Origin: DATFVJ01 sp963851085
GTDB taxonomy: Bacteria; Actinomycetota; Actinomycetes; Streptosporangiales; Streptosporangiaceae
DNA length: 64,000 nt
Reading direction: 5' to 3'
Assembly: GCA_963851085.1 (NCBI GenBank)
Contig: CAWKNX010000016.1
Location: 434,001-498,000 of the forward strand
How positions within the stretch are numbered: the first letter of the stretch is position 1; each line of letters starts with the position of its first letter. The notes under the pieces were generated by a model, which did no database searches, was not told the DNA's origin, and was given only the letters and a program-made list of their open reading frames with translations. Positions 49,993 to 59,259 of the stretch are shown here, one piece after another. Position numbers and translations under genes: made by a program.

Positions 49993-51004
49993 GAATGATC
50001 CCATCCGGTATCTCGATGACTCGAGTGGATCGGTGGTCCATGAATCGGAGGTGGCAGCCTCCGCAGTCTTGACTCGTGGTTTGGTGCGGCGCTTTGGCTC
50101 GGTGAACGCAGTCGACGGCATCGACCTCTCGGTGCGACAGGGCGAGATCTACGGCTTCTTGGGGCCGAACGGCGCGGGGAAGTCGACGGCCGTTCGGGTG
50201 CTCTGCACGCTCGTGCGGCCCCACGAGGGGGTTGCCTATGTGGCCGGACACGACGTCGCCCGCCATCCACAGGCCGTCCGGCTGCGCATAGGCGTCGCGT
50301 TGCAGGAGACGGCGCTCGATGATCGCCAGACGGGCCGAGAGCTGCTTCACCTCCAAGGGCGCCTCTATGGCATGACGGCGACCCAGGTCCGGGACCGGAT
50401 GACCGCAGTGCTGGACCTGGTGGACATCGGTGAGGCCATCGATCGTCGGATCGGCACCTATTCGGGCGGAATGAAGCGCCGACTCGACCTCGCAGCCGCC
50501 CTGATCCATCGTCCCGAAGTGCTCTTCCTCGACGAGCCGACCACCGGGCTCGACCCACTGAGTCGGGCCAGCGTCTGGTCAGAGATCCGCCGGCTCAACA
50601 CCGAGTTGGGAATGACCATCTTCCTCACGACACAGTACCTCGACGAAGCCGATGCGCTCGCCGATCGGGTCGGGATCATCGACCAGGGCCGCGTGGTCGC
50701 CGAGGGCACACCCGAAGAGCTCAAACGCTCCATCGGTCAAGACCTCATCGTTGCCGATGTCGACGGCGACGATCCCACCGCCTTGGTGAGGTTGCAAGCA
50801 CTCAGCGGCATAGAGGCAGTTTCCTGTGAGGCGGGAAGGATCGTGGTGAGCACAAAGGACGGCCCCGCCGAACTGAGCCCAGTGGCGATCGCCCTGAACT
50901 CCACGTCGCTTCGCGTCCGTGCCCTGACCCTGCGCACTCCCACGCTCGATGACGTCTTCATGGAGTTGACGGGATCGCACATTCAAGAAGCCGTGCCGGC
51001 GTGA
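49991..51004 (+). CDS. ABC exporter ATP-binding subunit (DrrA type)
   Basis: A 337-residue ATPase of the daunorubicin-resistance family. Walker A is GPNGAGKST (58-66), the Q-loop region is GVALQETALDD, the signature is YSGGMKRR, Walker B is VLFLDEPTTGLD and the switch His position is written LTTQYLDEAD (Gln replaces the usual His, as in DrrA relatives). A C-terminal regulatory extension ends DVFMELTG. Coupled to the permease by a GTGA overlap. Confidence 0.93.
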   Translation: MNDPIRYLDDSSGSVVHESEVAASAVLTRGLVRRFGSVNAVDGIDLSVRQGEIYGFLGPNGAGKSTAVRVLCTLVRPHEGVAYVAGHDVARHPQAVRLRIGVALQETALDDRQTGRELLHLQGRLYGMTATQVRDRMTAVLDLVDIGEAIDRRIGTYSGGMKRRLDLAAALIHRPEVLFLDEPTTGLDPLSRASVWSEIRRLNTELGMTIFLTTQYLDEADALADRVGIIDQGRVVAEGTPEELKRSIGQDLIVADVDGDDPTALVRLQALSGIEAVSCEAGRIVVSTKDGPAELSPVAIALNSTSLRVRALTLRTPTLDDVFMELTGSHIQEAVPA

Positions 51005-51801
51005 CAGTCGTCCAAGCCGATCCGGTCCTCGGTCGTCAGGCGGGATTTCGACGTGACATCACATCGGTGGCCGGTCGTGCACTTCGACAGATGCGCCGGG
51101 AACCGACCTCGGTCATTCCCGCCGTCTTCGTCCCGGCCTTCTTCTACGTCGTCAACCTGGGTGCCCTCGAGAACGTGGCGAGCCACATGAGCGGCCTGGA
51201 CTACAAGGCCTTCCTCATCCCAATGGCCATCGCCTTCGCCGTCACCGGTATGACCCGAGCGCCGGCTCTGGTCACCGACATCCAGGACGGTTACTTCGAC
51301 CGTCTCTGCCTGACACCGATTCGCCGCTCGGCGCTTCTGCTCGGACTGATGGTGGCCGATGTCACCGTATTGGTGCTCTTGTGCATTCCCGTTCTCCTGA
51401 TGGGCTTCGTTGTCGGAGTGCGCTTTGAGACCGGGTTGCCCGGTCTGGTGCTCTTCGTGGTCATCTGCGGCCTATGGGGCCTTGTCTTCACCGGCTTTCC
51501 CTATGCGGTGGCCCTGAAGACCGGCAACCCGGCGGCGGTCAACGCCTGCTTCGTGATCTTCTTCCCTCTGTTCTTCCTGACCGACGCCGTTATCCCCAAA
51601 GGGGCGTTGACCGGCTGGTTCTCGACGATCGCGACGTACAACCCCGTGACCTATCTGCTCGGGGCACTGCGGTCTCTGATCACGACGGGCTGGGACGCCA
51701 CGGCGCTCCTCGAGGGAGTCGCTGCCATGGCCGGCATTGGATGCCTCAGCATGTTCCTGGCGTTTCTGGCCCTACGGGGGCGGGTCCGCAGTGGAGACTG
51801 A
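51001..51801 (+). CDS. ABC-2 type exporter permease (DrrB type)
   Basis: A 266-residue membrane protein with six helices. It has the ABC-2 family layout: a basic start (RALRQMRREP), helices and the conserved FFPLFFLTDAVIPKGALTGW, then TYNPVTYLLGALRSL. With the ATPase it makes a half-size drug or lipid exporter. The substrate is unknown. It is the last gene of the operon. Confidence 0.92.
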   Translation: MTVVQADPVLGRQAGFRRDITSVAGRALRQMRREPTSVIPAVFVPAFFYVVNLGALENVASHMSGLDYKAFLIPMAIAFAVTGMTRAPALVTDIQDGYFDRLCLTPIRRSALLLGLMVADVTVLVLLCIPVLLMGFVVGVRFETGLPGLVLFVVICGLWGLVFTGFPYAVALKTGNPAAVNACFVIFFPLFFLTDAVIPKGALTGWFSTIATYNPVTYLLGALRSLITTGWDATALLEGVAAMAGIGCLSMFLAFLALRGRVRSGD

Positions 51802-52072
51802 TAGGACGCGTACTGAGTGGGATTCGCAGCGCTATCTGGACCTACGACGAGTGGAGGGAGATGAACACGAACTCTCGACCGGGTCGATCGGGGCAGTCTG
51901 CTCTTGGAGACTGGTCCCCACAACTGCAATACCGGAGACCTCACCGACATGGTTCTCCGCACTGTTGAGGAGTCGACCAGTTCAGCCAGCGATCACCAGG
52001 AGGTGAAACTCGGCAGCAGTGTGCCGATAGAGACCCCGAGAGACAGACTTTCGGGAAGCTGGGCGAGTCGCG

Positions 52073-52699
52073 TCAGGCCCGAGCTTCGAGAATGGGCAGA
52101 CCGTCGCCAACGAGATCACAAAGAACCCCCTTGCGTCCCGCCATTGCCAGGATCAACGAGACGAGCGGGCCGCTCACTTCGGGACCTTCCCCGTGCACCC
52201 AATCACAGTCACTGGCCCGAAGACTCAGACCGGCGATCCGGCGTTTGGAGCCAATCAGGAGGTTCGTCTTCTTGTAGTTTTCGGCAACGGCGACAAGGGC
52301 ACCCTCGGCGTAGTAATGGTGGAGTCCCAATGGGCGGCGGATATCCTCGCCGTGGACCACAATCTCGCCCAGCATGGCGATGACTGGAGCTGGCGGATGG
52401 TTCGTCGTTGTGGTCCGGGCGTGGAGGCGCTCAACGAGCTCTCCTGGGCTCAACGCCCCAAGGCGCTTGGCCGCCCGGTTGGCAAAGACATCGAAACGAA
52501 AACCAGCAGCCGTCATCTCCTTGTAGAAGTTGAGCGGGGTCTGTTCGGCTGCGGCGAGGATATGCCCGGCCGTGTCCTGAACCGACCACCCCTCGCACCA
52601 TGACGATGTTGTCCACTGGTCGGTCGAAAGCCCGGTCCACGTGTCCGCCATCGCCGATCGCTCAGCATGGATATACGTCCAGGTCTGATTGGCTTTCAT
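52073..52699 (-). CDS. Maleylpyruvate isomerase-like / DinB-fold protein (TIGR03083-type)
   Basis: A 208-residue protein with an N-terminal four-helix bundle. WTGLSTDQWTTSSWCEGWSV and DTAGHILAAAEQ show the typical W-x2-GW and H positions of mycothiol-dependent maleylpyruvate-isomerase-like proteins, and GEIVVHGEDIRRPLG gives the second conserved His pair. Actinobacteria have many such paralogues with few known substrates. It stands alone, next to an ArsR/AHSA1 pair. Confidence 0.82.
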   Translation of the reverse strand: MKANQTWTYIHAERSAMADTWTGLSTDQWTTSSWCEGWSVQDTAGHILAAAEQTPLNFYKEMTAAGFRFDVFANRAAKRLGALSPGELVERLHARTTTTNHPPAPVIAMLGEIVVHGEDIRRPLGLHHYYAEGALVAVAENYKKTNLLIGSKRRIAGLSLRASDCDWVHGEGPEVSGPLVSLILAMAGRKGVLCDLVGDGLPILEARA

Positions 52700-52759
52700 A
52701 CGATGGAGCCCGTTGTTGGATTAGTCGGCGCCGTGAAGGGACCTTGAATCTCGTTGGCC

Positions 52760-53194
52760 TTATCCACCGGGCACACGATCTGCGTCGACATTGCCGCCTT
52801 CTGCGACGACGGTGAGCCGTCCTAGATAGTGATCCCAACCGTTGGTGTGGTCCGAAACTGCGTCAGCGGGGAGTCCGCTATGGATGAGCCGCACTCGGGT
52901 TTTGGTTCCCTCGGGAATGAGTTGGACCTCGACGCGCGTTGACCCTGGCGGGATTGGGTGATCCGGTTGATCCCACCCGAAGGTGAAGACCACCCTCTCG
53001 TTCGGAACAATCTCCACGTACTCACCCGCGGCCTGATGGACGCCACCCGACAACACTCGGTAGACGCCACCCGGCCGAGGGTCGAGCTCCGCGCTTGTGC
53101 CGTTCCACTCCACATGTTTCTCCGGAATGGTCAGGAACTCGAAGATGGTCGCCGGACTGGCTTCGATCACGATCTCGCGTACGAGTTCAGCCAT
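52760..53194 (-). CDS. AHSA1/SRPBCC ligand-binding protein
   Basis: About 145 residues of START-like fold: IVIEASPATIFEFLTIPEKH, then PGGVYRVLSGGVHQAAGEYV and ERVVFTFGW, ending with a helix containing NGWDHYLGRLTVVAEG. These proteins bind hydrophobic ligands in a cavity. Its start overlaps the stop of the upstream ArsR gene, a very common pairing in actinobacteria, so the ArsR probably controls it. Confidence 0.87.
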   Translation of the reverse strand: MAELVREIVIEASPATIFEFLTIPEKHVEWNGTSAELDPRPGGVYRVLSGGVHQAAGEYVEIVPNERVVFTFGWDQPDHPIPPGSTRVEVQLIPEGTKTRVRLIHSGLPADAVSDHTNGWDHYLGRLTVVAEGGNVDADRVPGG

Positions 53195-53510
53195 GAATGT
53201 TCTCCTTGTTTGCCTCAGCGGCTTCCGCAACGCTACGGAGTCGCTCGAGACCGTTGGTCCAATAGTCGTCGAGGAAGGCCCGGAGCTTGGCCATTTCGCG
53301 ATGGTCCGATCGATAAAGACGCCGGGTGCCTTCGCGTCGCTCGACAACGAGTCCGGCTTGTCGCAGAACCCCGAGATGCTGGGAAATTGCCGATCGAGAT
53401 ACCTCTGTAAAGGATGCGGCAATCGCCGAAGCCGGGAGTTCCTCGGACCAGATCAGTCGCAAGATCTCCCGCCGGTGCGGCTCCGCCAGCGCCTTGAGGG
53501 CAGCCTCCAT
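53187..53510 (-). CDS. ArsR-family repressor paired with AHSA1 protein
   Basis: A 107-residue winged-helix protein. It begins EAALKALAEPHRREILRLIW and has the recognition helix SRSAISQHLGVLRQAGLVVE and the wing RREGTRRLYRS. No metal-binding Cys are present. The stop overlaps the AHSA1 start by eight bases. Genes like this are usually autoregulated, and the short A/T-rich stretch at 53515-53570 with GTAAGTATTGCCTTAC is a plausible operator. Confidence 0.88.
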   Translation of the reverse strand: MEAALKALAEPHRREILRLIWSEELPASAIAASFTEVSRSAISQHLGVLRQAGLVVERREGTRRLYRSDHREMAKLRAFLDDYWTNGLERLRSVAEAAEANKENIHG

Positions 53511-53623
53511 GGGTCATAGTGTAAGTATTGCCTTACGTAAGCGTCAACTGAACTAGTACATAATTCCAGACCGGTGAAGTGCCGTTCCGGCCACCCAGTT
53601 TCCACCTCGTCCGCTGCGTACGC

Positions 53624-53644
53624 CCCTGTAGTAGAGCGGTCTAC
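53624..53644. repeat. Repeat of the island-end motif
   Basis: CCCTGTAGTAGAGCGGTCTAC differs in one base from 34788-34808, which is the right-hand end of the sequence next to tRNA fragment copy 1. A shortened form occurs at 49127-49140 and a diverged one at 40232-40251. No tRNA fragment is found here. Its core GTAGAGCGGTCTAC is nearly palindromic. Confidence 0.5.
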
Positions 53645-53733
53645 GATCGCCGAGACTGCAAAAGCGCCACCTTTCGAGTCTGCGCGTCACGTGGGTAGGC
53701 CAGCCCTCATCCACCGAACCTCACCACCCAGGA

Positions 53734-55151
53734 TCAGTGGTCTGCCCGCGCTTCAGTGCCGATCGCATCCCCGAGCTCTTCGAGTGCAGCATGTAGTGCG
53801 TCGATGATCAGCCAGGGGTCGGGAACGCTGACCGGGGAACCGAGCACGGAGACACCCAGCGTTTGCTCGTAGCTCCAGGCAGTGATGTTGAGGCCGATCC
53901 CTTCGAGGATCGGGCCCACCGAGTAGAGAGCCTCGAGCTCGATGGGACCGAAGAAGATCCGCTCCCGCGGTCCGGCGACGTTGGACAGCACGACGTTGAG
54001 GGGTGGGTGCACCCGGTCCGCAATGTGGGACCGGGTCCAGAGCCGCACGGCCGAATGGTAGATCTGTGGCGGCACGAAATCGGCGCGCTGCTCAAAGAGA
54101 TCGTGGCCGAGCACGCTGCGAACCTCCTTGGAAGCTGCCGTCATGCTCCGGATATGTTCGAGGCGCTGGACCGGGTCGGCGATGTCGGTCCCGATGCTCA
54201 CATAGAGGTTGTCGACTCGGTTGCCCGACATGCGGGCCACATTCGGGTCGGTCGAGACCGGGACACTGGCGACCAGGGGGCGTGCAGGTAGTTCACCGCG
54301 GTCCAACAGGTAGCGTCGAAGCGCCCCTGCGCACACGCACAGGTAGACATCGTTGAGCGTGGTGCCCGCGGTGCGCCGGATGGACTTGAGATCCTCGAGT
54401 GGGAGCTTGGTCATTGCAAACGTGCGCTCGGAGGTGAGCGACACGTTGAACGACGTCTTGGGTATGTGGTGGAGAGGAAGAGGGGGCTTGACCGCGAAGC
54501 TGCGACGCCGCGCTTCCGACGCTCGGCCCTGTCGCGCCGATTGCACCACAAACCGCGGCAGGCCCTTCCACCGGACGACATGGTCCTGTGCCGCCATCCT
54601 CAGCAGTTCGCGACGTGTCGGGAGCGGCTCTGGACGCCACGAATCCGCATCGGGTTCCCTTGACGGCTCGACGTCGGCGCCTTGCACCACGTTCTGGAGC
54701 AGGGCCACGGCGGCGGACCCGTCGGCCACCGCATGGTGGATCTTCGCCACGACCGCGATCCGGCCGCCGTCGAGCCCCTCGACGACCAGCAACTCCCACA
54801 GGGGCCGGTCACGGCGCGAGTGGGGTGCCGGCGAAATCGGCCACCACGGCGGCGAGCTCGCGATCGCCCGCCGGGGCGGCGAGCACCCGGCGGCTGAGGT
54901 GACGCTTCAGGTCGAACTCCGGGTCCTCCACCCAGACGGGATGACCCAGTCCCCACGGGACCGGCACGACCCGGCGGCGGAACGGCGGGAGCCTGCCAAA
55001 GTTGGTCCGCGAGGACCTCGGTCAGGGCGTCGTAGGAGAACTCGCCCTTCAGGGCAGAAACGTCGGACACGACGACCTTGACCGTGTGCATGTGGGCGGT
55101 CGGTGTCTCCGAATAGAGGAACTTGGCGTCCAGCCCGGTCATCGTCTCCAT
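53734..55151 (-). CDS. Wax ester synthase/diacylglycerol acyltransferase 3 (frameshifted)
   Basis: About 472 residues. It starts METMTGLDAKFLYSETPTAH, the typical WS/DGAT N-terminus, with MHTVKV after. Shifts between about 54980 and 54790 break the first third. It resumes as LVVEGLDGGRIAVVAKIHHAV with the catalytic HHAVADGSAA (about residue 138), then GTTLNDVYLCVCAGALRRYL and VVLSNVAGPRERIFF. It overlaps the upstream hydrolase gene and lies in a lipid gene group with acyl-CoA synthetase and acyltransferase. Confidence 0.87.
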
Positions 55152-56424
55152 GAGTCAGCCTCGGTTCTCTTGGGAGAACGGCTGGTCGAGACCTGACGCA
55201 GCGAGCTGACGAGGAAGTCGGACACCTGTTTGGACCACAGGTAGCCGACGTGGCCCCCCGAATACCACGAGATGCGGGGCTGATCCCAGTGCTCCCAGAG
55301 GCGTTGGGCCTGATCCGGAAGGGCCAGCCGGTCGCCGTAGCCGGCGAAGATGAACCGGCCGCGCCTGGGCACCTTGGCCTCGAAGGACAGAGGGGACACC
55401 ACCCGGTAGACGTTCTCGGCCGGGCCGCCCATGATCTTGTGCTCGATCGATCGGGCACGGATGTCGTGGGGACTGTGCCGGTGGAACAGGCCTGGGAAAT
55501 CCGATACCGGGATGCCCGCCACCACGCCGTCGATGCCCTGCTCGATACCGGCCAGGAGCGAAACGGTGTACGCGCCCAGGGAGACGCCGTACAGGCTGAT
55601 CGACGTGGCTCCTTGCTCACGGATGAGGGTGATGAGCCGCCGGATGTCCCAGACGGCCTGGGTCAGGCCGTGCACGGCGTTCATCAGCTCGAAGGAGAGG
55701 AACGGCTCCCCACTGACCAGGGTGACCCGGCGCGGCCCATGCAGCGGCAGCGCCGGGAGGGCCACGTTCATCCCCAGCTCGTGGTGGAGCCGGTTCATCT
55801 GGAGCCCCTGAAAGTCCATGAACGGGAAGCCCATGCAGAAGCCGTGCACGGCGATCACCCAGGGGCGGGGGCCGTCGGGGTGGCGGACGATGACGGCCGA
55901 GGCGGTCCGGTTCGGTTCGAACGCCATCCACCGGTCGGCGCCGGGCTCGCCGGGATGGGGGTGAACCCGCTGTCCCAGTCCCACCGGTCGTAGCCCAGCC
56001 CCATCGCCCAGCCCCGGCTCGTCGTCACGTCGGATTCGAAGAGGGGCGGCGGGGTGCGGTGATAGGAGTCGGGCTCCTCGATCCAACCTTCCCGTGCGTA
56101 CAAGGATTCGGCCTCGGCGAGCTCGCTCGCCACCCTCGCGTAGTCCCCGGGCAGCGGGAACCTCCGGGGCGTCATGGCCATGGCCAGCAGCGCCTCGTCC
56201 ATCGCCACCTGGGCCGCGAGGCCGAGCGAGAGGTGCGGCGCGGGCACCGAGTCGCTCACTTCCCCGCTCAGCAAGGCCGAACCGATGTAGTGCAGCGTCC
56301 GGGGCAGGGCGCGGGTCGCCCGGGCGAGCGCTCGCCGGTTCAAGAACCCGGCAGCAGCTCGGAAGAGCCCGGTGATCCGATCGATCCCCGGCACCGAGAT
56401 ACCGGGCTCCACGCTCTCGGACAT
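55139..56424 (-). CDS. Alpha/beta hydrolase fused to a helical N-terminal region (frameshifted)
   Basis: About 428 residues. Residues 1-150 are mostly helical (GLFRAAAGFLNRRALARATR, YARVASELAEAESLYAREGW). After a missing base near 55945 comes the hydrolase: VIAVHGFCMGFPFMDFQ, the nucleophile elbow SISLYGVSLGAYTVSLLAG (Gly-Val-Ser-Leu-Gly) and ISWYSGGHVGYLW with the likely catalytic His. It overlaps the WS/DGAT by 13 bases and may release acyl groups from or onto lipids. A longer start at 56496 is possible. Confidence 0.77.
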
Positions 56425-56619
56425 GCTCTCCGTAGGCGGGACTCCGCTCGGGGGGTCAATCCAGTCGCCGGCGGGATCATGCGCAACCTCCCCCATCCGG
56501 CCTCCTTGCGTGCCGTGGCGCCTCGCCCTCGGACAGAGGGCACGGCCGACTGTGATATTACGTCTGGCATTCTGATCAACGGCAGAGCCTGAAGGCCCAG
56601 GTCGGGACCAGGGAGGGCT

Positions 56620-58235
56620 ATGGAGTTCAACCTTGCCGATCTTTTCGAGAGCGTGGTCGACCAGATCGGGGATCAGACGGCGATGGTGTCGGGCTCCCGG
56701 AGGCTCAGCTACACCGAACTGGACCGGCGGGCCAACCGCCTCGCCCACCACCTGGAGGGCGCCGGCGTCGGTCCCGGTGACACGGTGGGGCTGCAGCTGG
56801 TCAACGGCACCGAATACATCGAGAGCATGCTGGCGTGCTTCAAGATTCGTGCCGTGCCGGTCAACGTCAACTACCGCTACCTGGCGGGCGAATTGGAGTA
56901 CCTGTACAGGGACGCCGCACTGGTGGGCCTCGTCTTTCATGGCCGCTTCGCCCCAGCGGTGAAGGGTGCTCTGGGCGCCATGCCCGAGACCAGGGCCGTG
57001 CTGGAGGTCTGTGAGCCGGTCGGTCATCGCCCGACCGTGGGTGAGGACTACGAGAGTGCCCTCGCATCGGCGCCCGACACCCGCGAGTTCCCCCGCGCCG
57101 CAGCGACGACCTCTACTGCGTCTACACGGGCGGCACGACCGGCATGCCCAAGGGCGTGCTCTGGCGACACGACGACATCTTCTTCGCGGCCATGGGCGGC
57201 GGTGACCCACTGTCCTTGGGCAACCACATCGCCACCCCTGGCGAGCTTGCCACGCGGCTCCTGCATCCGGGCATCACTGCGCTCGCCATACCTCCGTTCA
57301 TGCACGCGGCCGGGCACTGGTTGGCGTTCTCCACGCTGTTCGGTGGCGGGACGGTCGTGACGACCGAAGGGGGGGTCTTCGACGCCACCGAGGTCTGGCG
57401 CCTGGTGGAGGCGGAGCGGGTCAACGCGATCGCCGTGGTGGGCGACGCCATGGTCCGGCCGCTGCTCGACGTGCTGGCCGCGCAACCCGATCGCTACGAC
57501 CTCTCGTCGCTGATGGCCGTGGGATCCGGGGGAGCGGTGCTCTCGCCGTCCACCAAGGCACAGCTGGCCGAGCTCCTCCCCGGGCGGATCGTCGCCGACC
57601 GATTCGGGTCTTCGGAGACCGGCCAGGTCGGTGGTGAGATGCCTCCCGGGGACCCGTTCGGGCCGCCACGCCTGCGGGTTGACGAGCGCACCGACGTGCT
57701 CGATGCCGATCTCCAACCTGTCCCACCGGGTTCTGGGGTGATCGGACACCTCGCCAGGGGCGGCCACGTCCCGATCGGCTACCTAGGCGACCCGCCCGGG
57801 TCCGCGGCCACCTTCGTGGAGGCACGGGGCCAACGATGGGCGCTCCCCGGTGACCTGGCGACGGTGAACGCCGACGGGAGCATCGTCGTCCTCGGGCGCG
57901 GTTCGCTCTGCATCAACACTGGCGGGGAGAAGGTCTTCCCCGACGAGGTGGAGGCCGCGTTGAAGGACGACCCCGACGTCCGCGACGCCATCGTTGTCGG
58001 CGTGCCCGACCCTCGCTTCGGTGAGCGGGTGGTCGCCCTGGTACTGCCCCGAACCGGGCACGAGATCGATCCGGAGGCAATCCGCCAGCACGTCCATGCG
58101 AGGCTGAGCGGCTTCAAGGTGCCCCGAGAGGTCATCGTCGTCGATGACTTCGTTCGTTCACCCAGCGGAAAACCGGATTACCCCTGGGCCCGAGCGGTCG
58201 CCGAAGCGGCGTTACGAGACCAGAACGAGGATTGA
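56620..58235 (+). CDS. Fatty-acyl-CoA synthetase, AMP-binding family (frameshifted)
   Basis: About 538 residues. Activates a carboxylic acid with ATP and CoA. Family blocks are RLSYTELDRRANRLAHHLE, the AMP-binding YTGGTTGMPKGVLW (reached after one missing base near 57095), DRFGSSETGQVGG, WALPGDLATV, GRGSLCINTGGEKVFPDEVE and the C-terminal SPSGKPDYPWA, where the Lys before PDY is the catalytic Lys. It would supply acyl-CoA for the divergent hydrolase and WS/DGAT and the neighbouring acyltransferase. Confidence 0.9.
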
Positions 58236-58244
58236 GGAAACCGA

Positions 58245-59075
58245 CTAACCGAGAATCGGAAAGCGGCGTTCAGCTGCCAATCGATCGAGCGTCGTCTGCA
58301 TCGTCTCCGTGAGTTCCTGGTAGCAACGGCGAACGATCGATTCGTCCTCAGCCGCCTCAGGCCCGTACCGAGACGACCAGTCGATCGGTGGGCCCAGCTC
58401 CACGGTGATCTTGGCGGGAAGAGGCCACGTGGGAATGCCCCCTGGAACGACACCAAAGGGGGGTCCCAGCACCAGAGGCATCACTTTGATGCGGAACATG
58501 CGGTCGAGCCCGAGCCACTTTGCGACGCGCTCCCCTCGGCCGAGGACGATCAGCGTCTCGTGGGCGCCGACGGAGACGGCAGGGACCACGGGGACCCTTG
58601 TTCGCAATGCGAGACGAACGACGCCGACGCGACCGCCGAACTCGATGCGGTTGCGCTCCCGCCAGGGTCGGAAGACCTCTGAGTCACCACCCGGGTAGTC
58701 GATCAGGATCCCTCCGCTGCGAAGAATCGCCTCCGCCTCGGCCGGCCCGGCTTCGACAGCGCCGGCACGCTTCATGACGGGACCCACTCCTGGGAGCCCC
58801 AGGAAGAACGAGTGGAAGAGTGCGTAGACAGGCTCGTCTTCGCCCCGCTCACGCCACCACGCGGTCAGCAGGACTGGTAGATCCGGGGGTGTCTGGCCAC
58901 CGGAATGGTTCCCAACCACAAGGAAGGGTCCGCGTTGGGGTAAGCGCTCAAACCCCCTCACCTCTGGCCGGAAGTAGGACGCGTAGCGTTCCAGGACTGG
59001 TCGAGCGGCACGAAGGAACGCTGGGTCACGGGTAGACCCCGCCGGGGCAGCTGTGGCTTTGCGGCTGTCCACCAT
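58245..59075 (-). CDS. Lysophospholipid acyltransferase-like protein (PlsC family)
   Basis: An intact 276-residue protein. The catalytic block is VVGNHSGGQTPPD, with His57 and Asp65 in the wide NHSGG...D spacing of the phosphate acyltransferase subgroup found in actinobacteria. The substrate-binding block is GGILIDYPGGDSEVFRPW. VVPAVSVGAHETLIVLGRG is the third. It probably transfers an acyl group to a lysolipid at the membrane. It is tail-to-tail with the acyl-CoA synthetase, ten bases away. Confidence 0.88.
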   Translation of the reverse strand: MVDSRKATAAPAGSTRDPAFLRAARPVLERYASYFRPEVRGFERLPQRGPFLVVGNHSGGQTPPDLPVLLTAWWRERGEDEPVYALFHSFFLGLPGVGPVMKRAGAVEAGPAEAEAILRSGGILIDYPGGDSEVFRPWRERNRIEFGGRVGVVRLALRTRVPVVPAVSVGAHETLIVLGRGERVAKWLGLDRMFRIKVMPLVLGPPFGVVPGGIPTWPLPAKITVELGPPIDWSSRYGPEAAEDESIVRRCYQELTETMQTTLDRLAAERRFPILG

Positions 59076-59084
59076 TCCTCAACT

Positions 59085-59192
59085 ATGCACGTGATCGGGG
59101 TCGATGTCGGGACGAACCTGGTGCATGCGACGTTGTTCGTGCCGAATATCCCATCCAAGCAGCTCATGCCACGAGTCGGTACTCGTGAATGA
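59085..59192 (+). pseudogene. 35-residue gene start cut off at an IS end
   Basis: An ATG 9 bases from the divergent acyltransferase opens HVIGVDVGTNLVHATLFVPN and stops after VGTRE. The first part looks like the N-terminal strand of an RNase-H-fold protein. The last eleven codons lie in sequence duplicated from the transposase 3' end, so the original gene is lost. Its nature is uncertain. Confidence 0.35.
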
Positions 59193-59259
59193 GGCCTGTG
59201 GGTGCCGACAACTCATCCGACCAGGTCATGCAACGAGTCGGTACTCGTGAATGAGGCCG
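59165..59259. repeat. Partial tandem duplication at the left IS end
   Basis: The 33-base sequence starting CATGCCACGAGTCGGTACTC (59165-59196) recurs with one change at 59227-59259. Each copy contains the hairpin ACGAGT-CGGT-ACTCGT. The inner copy encodes the last residues of the transposase; the outer copy lies outside the terminal inverted repeat. Confidence 0.7.
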
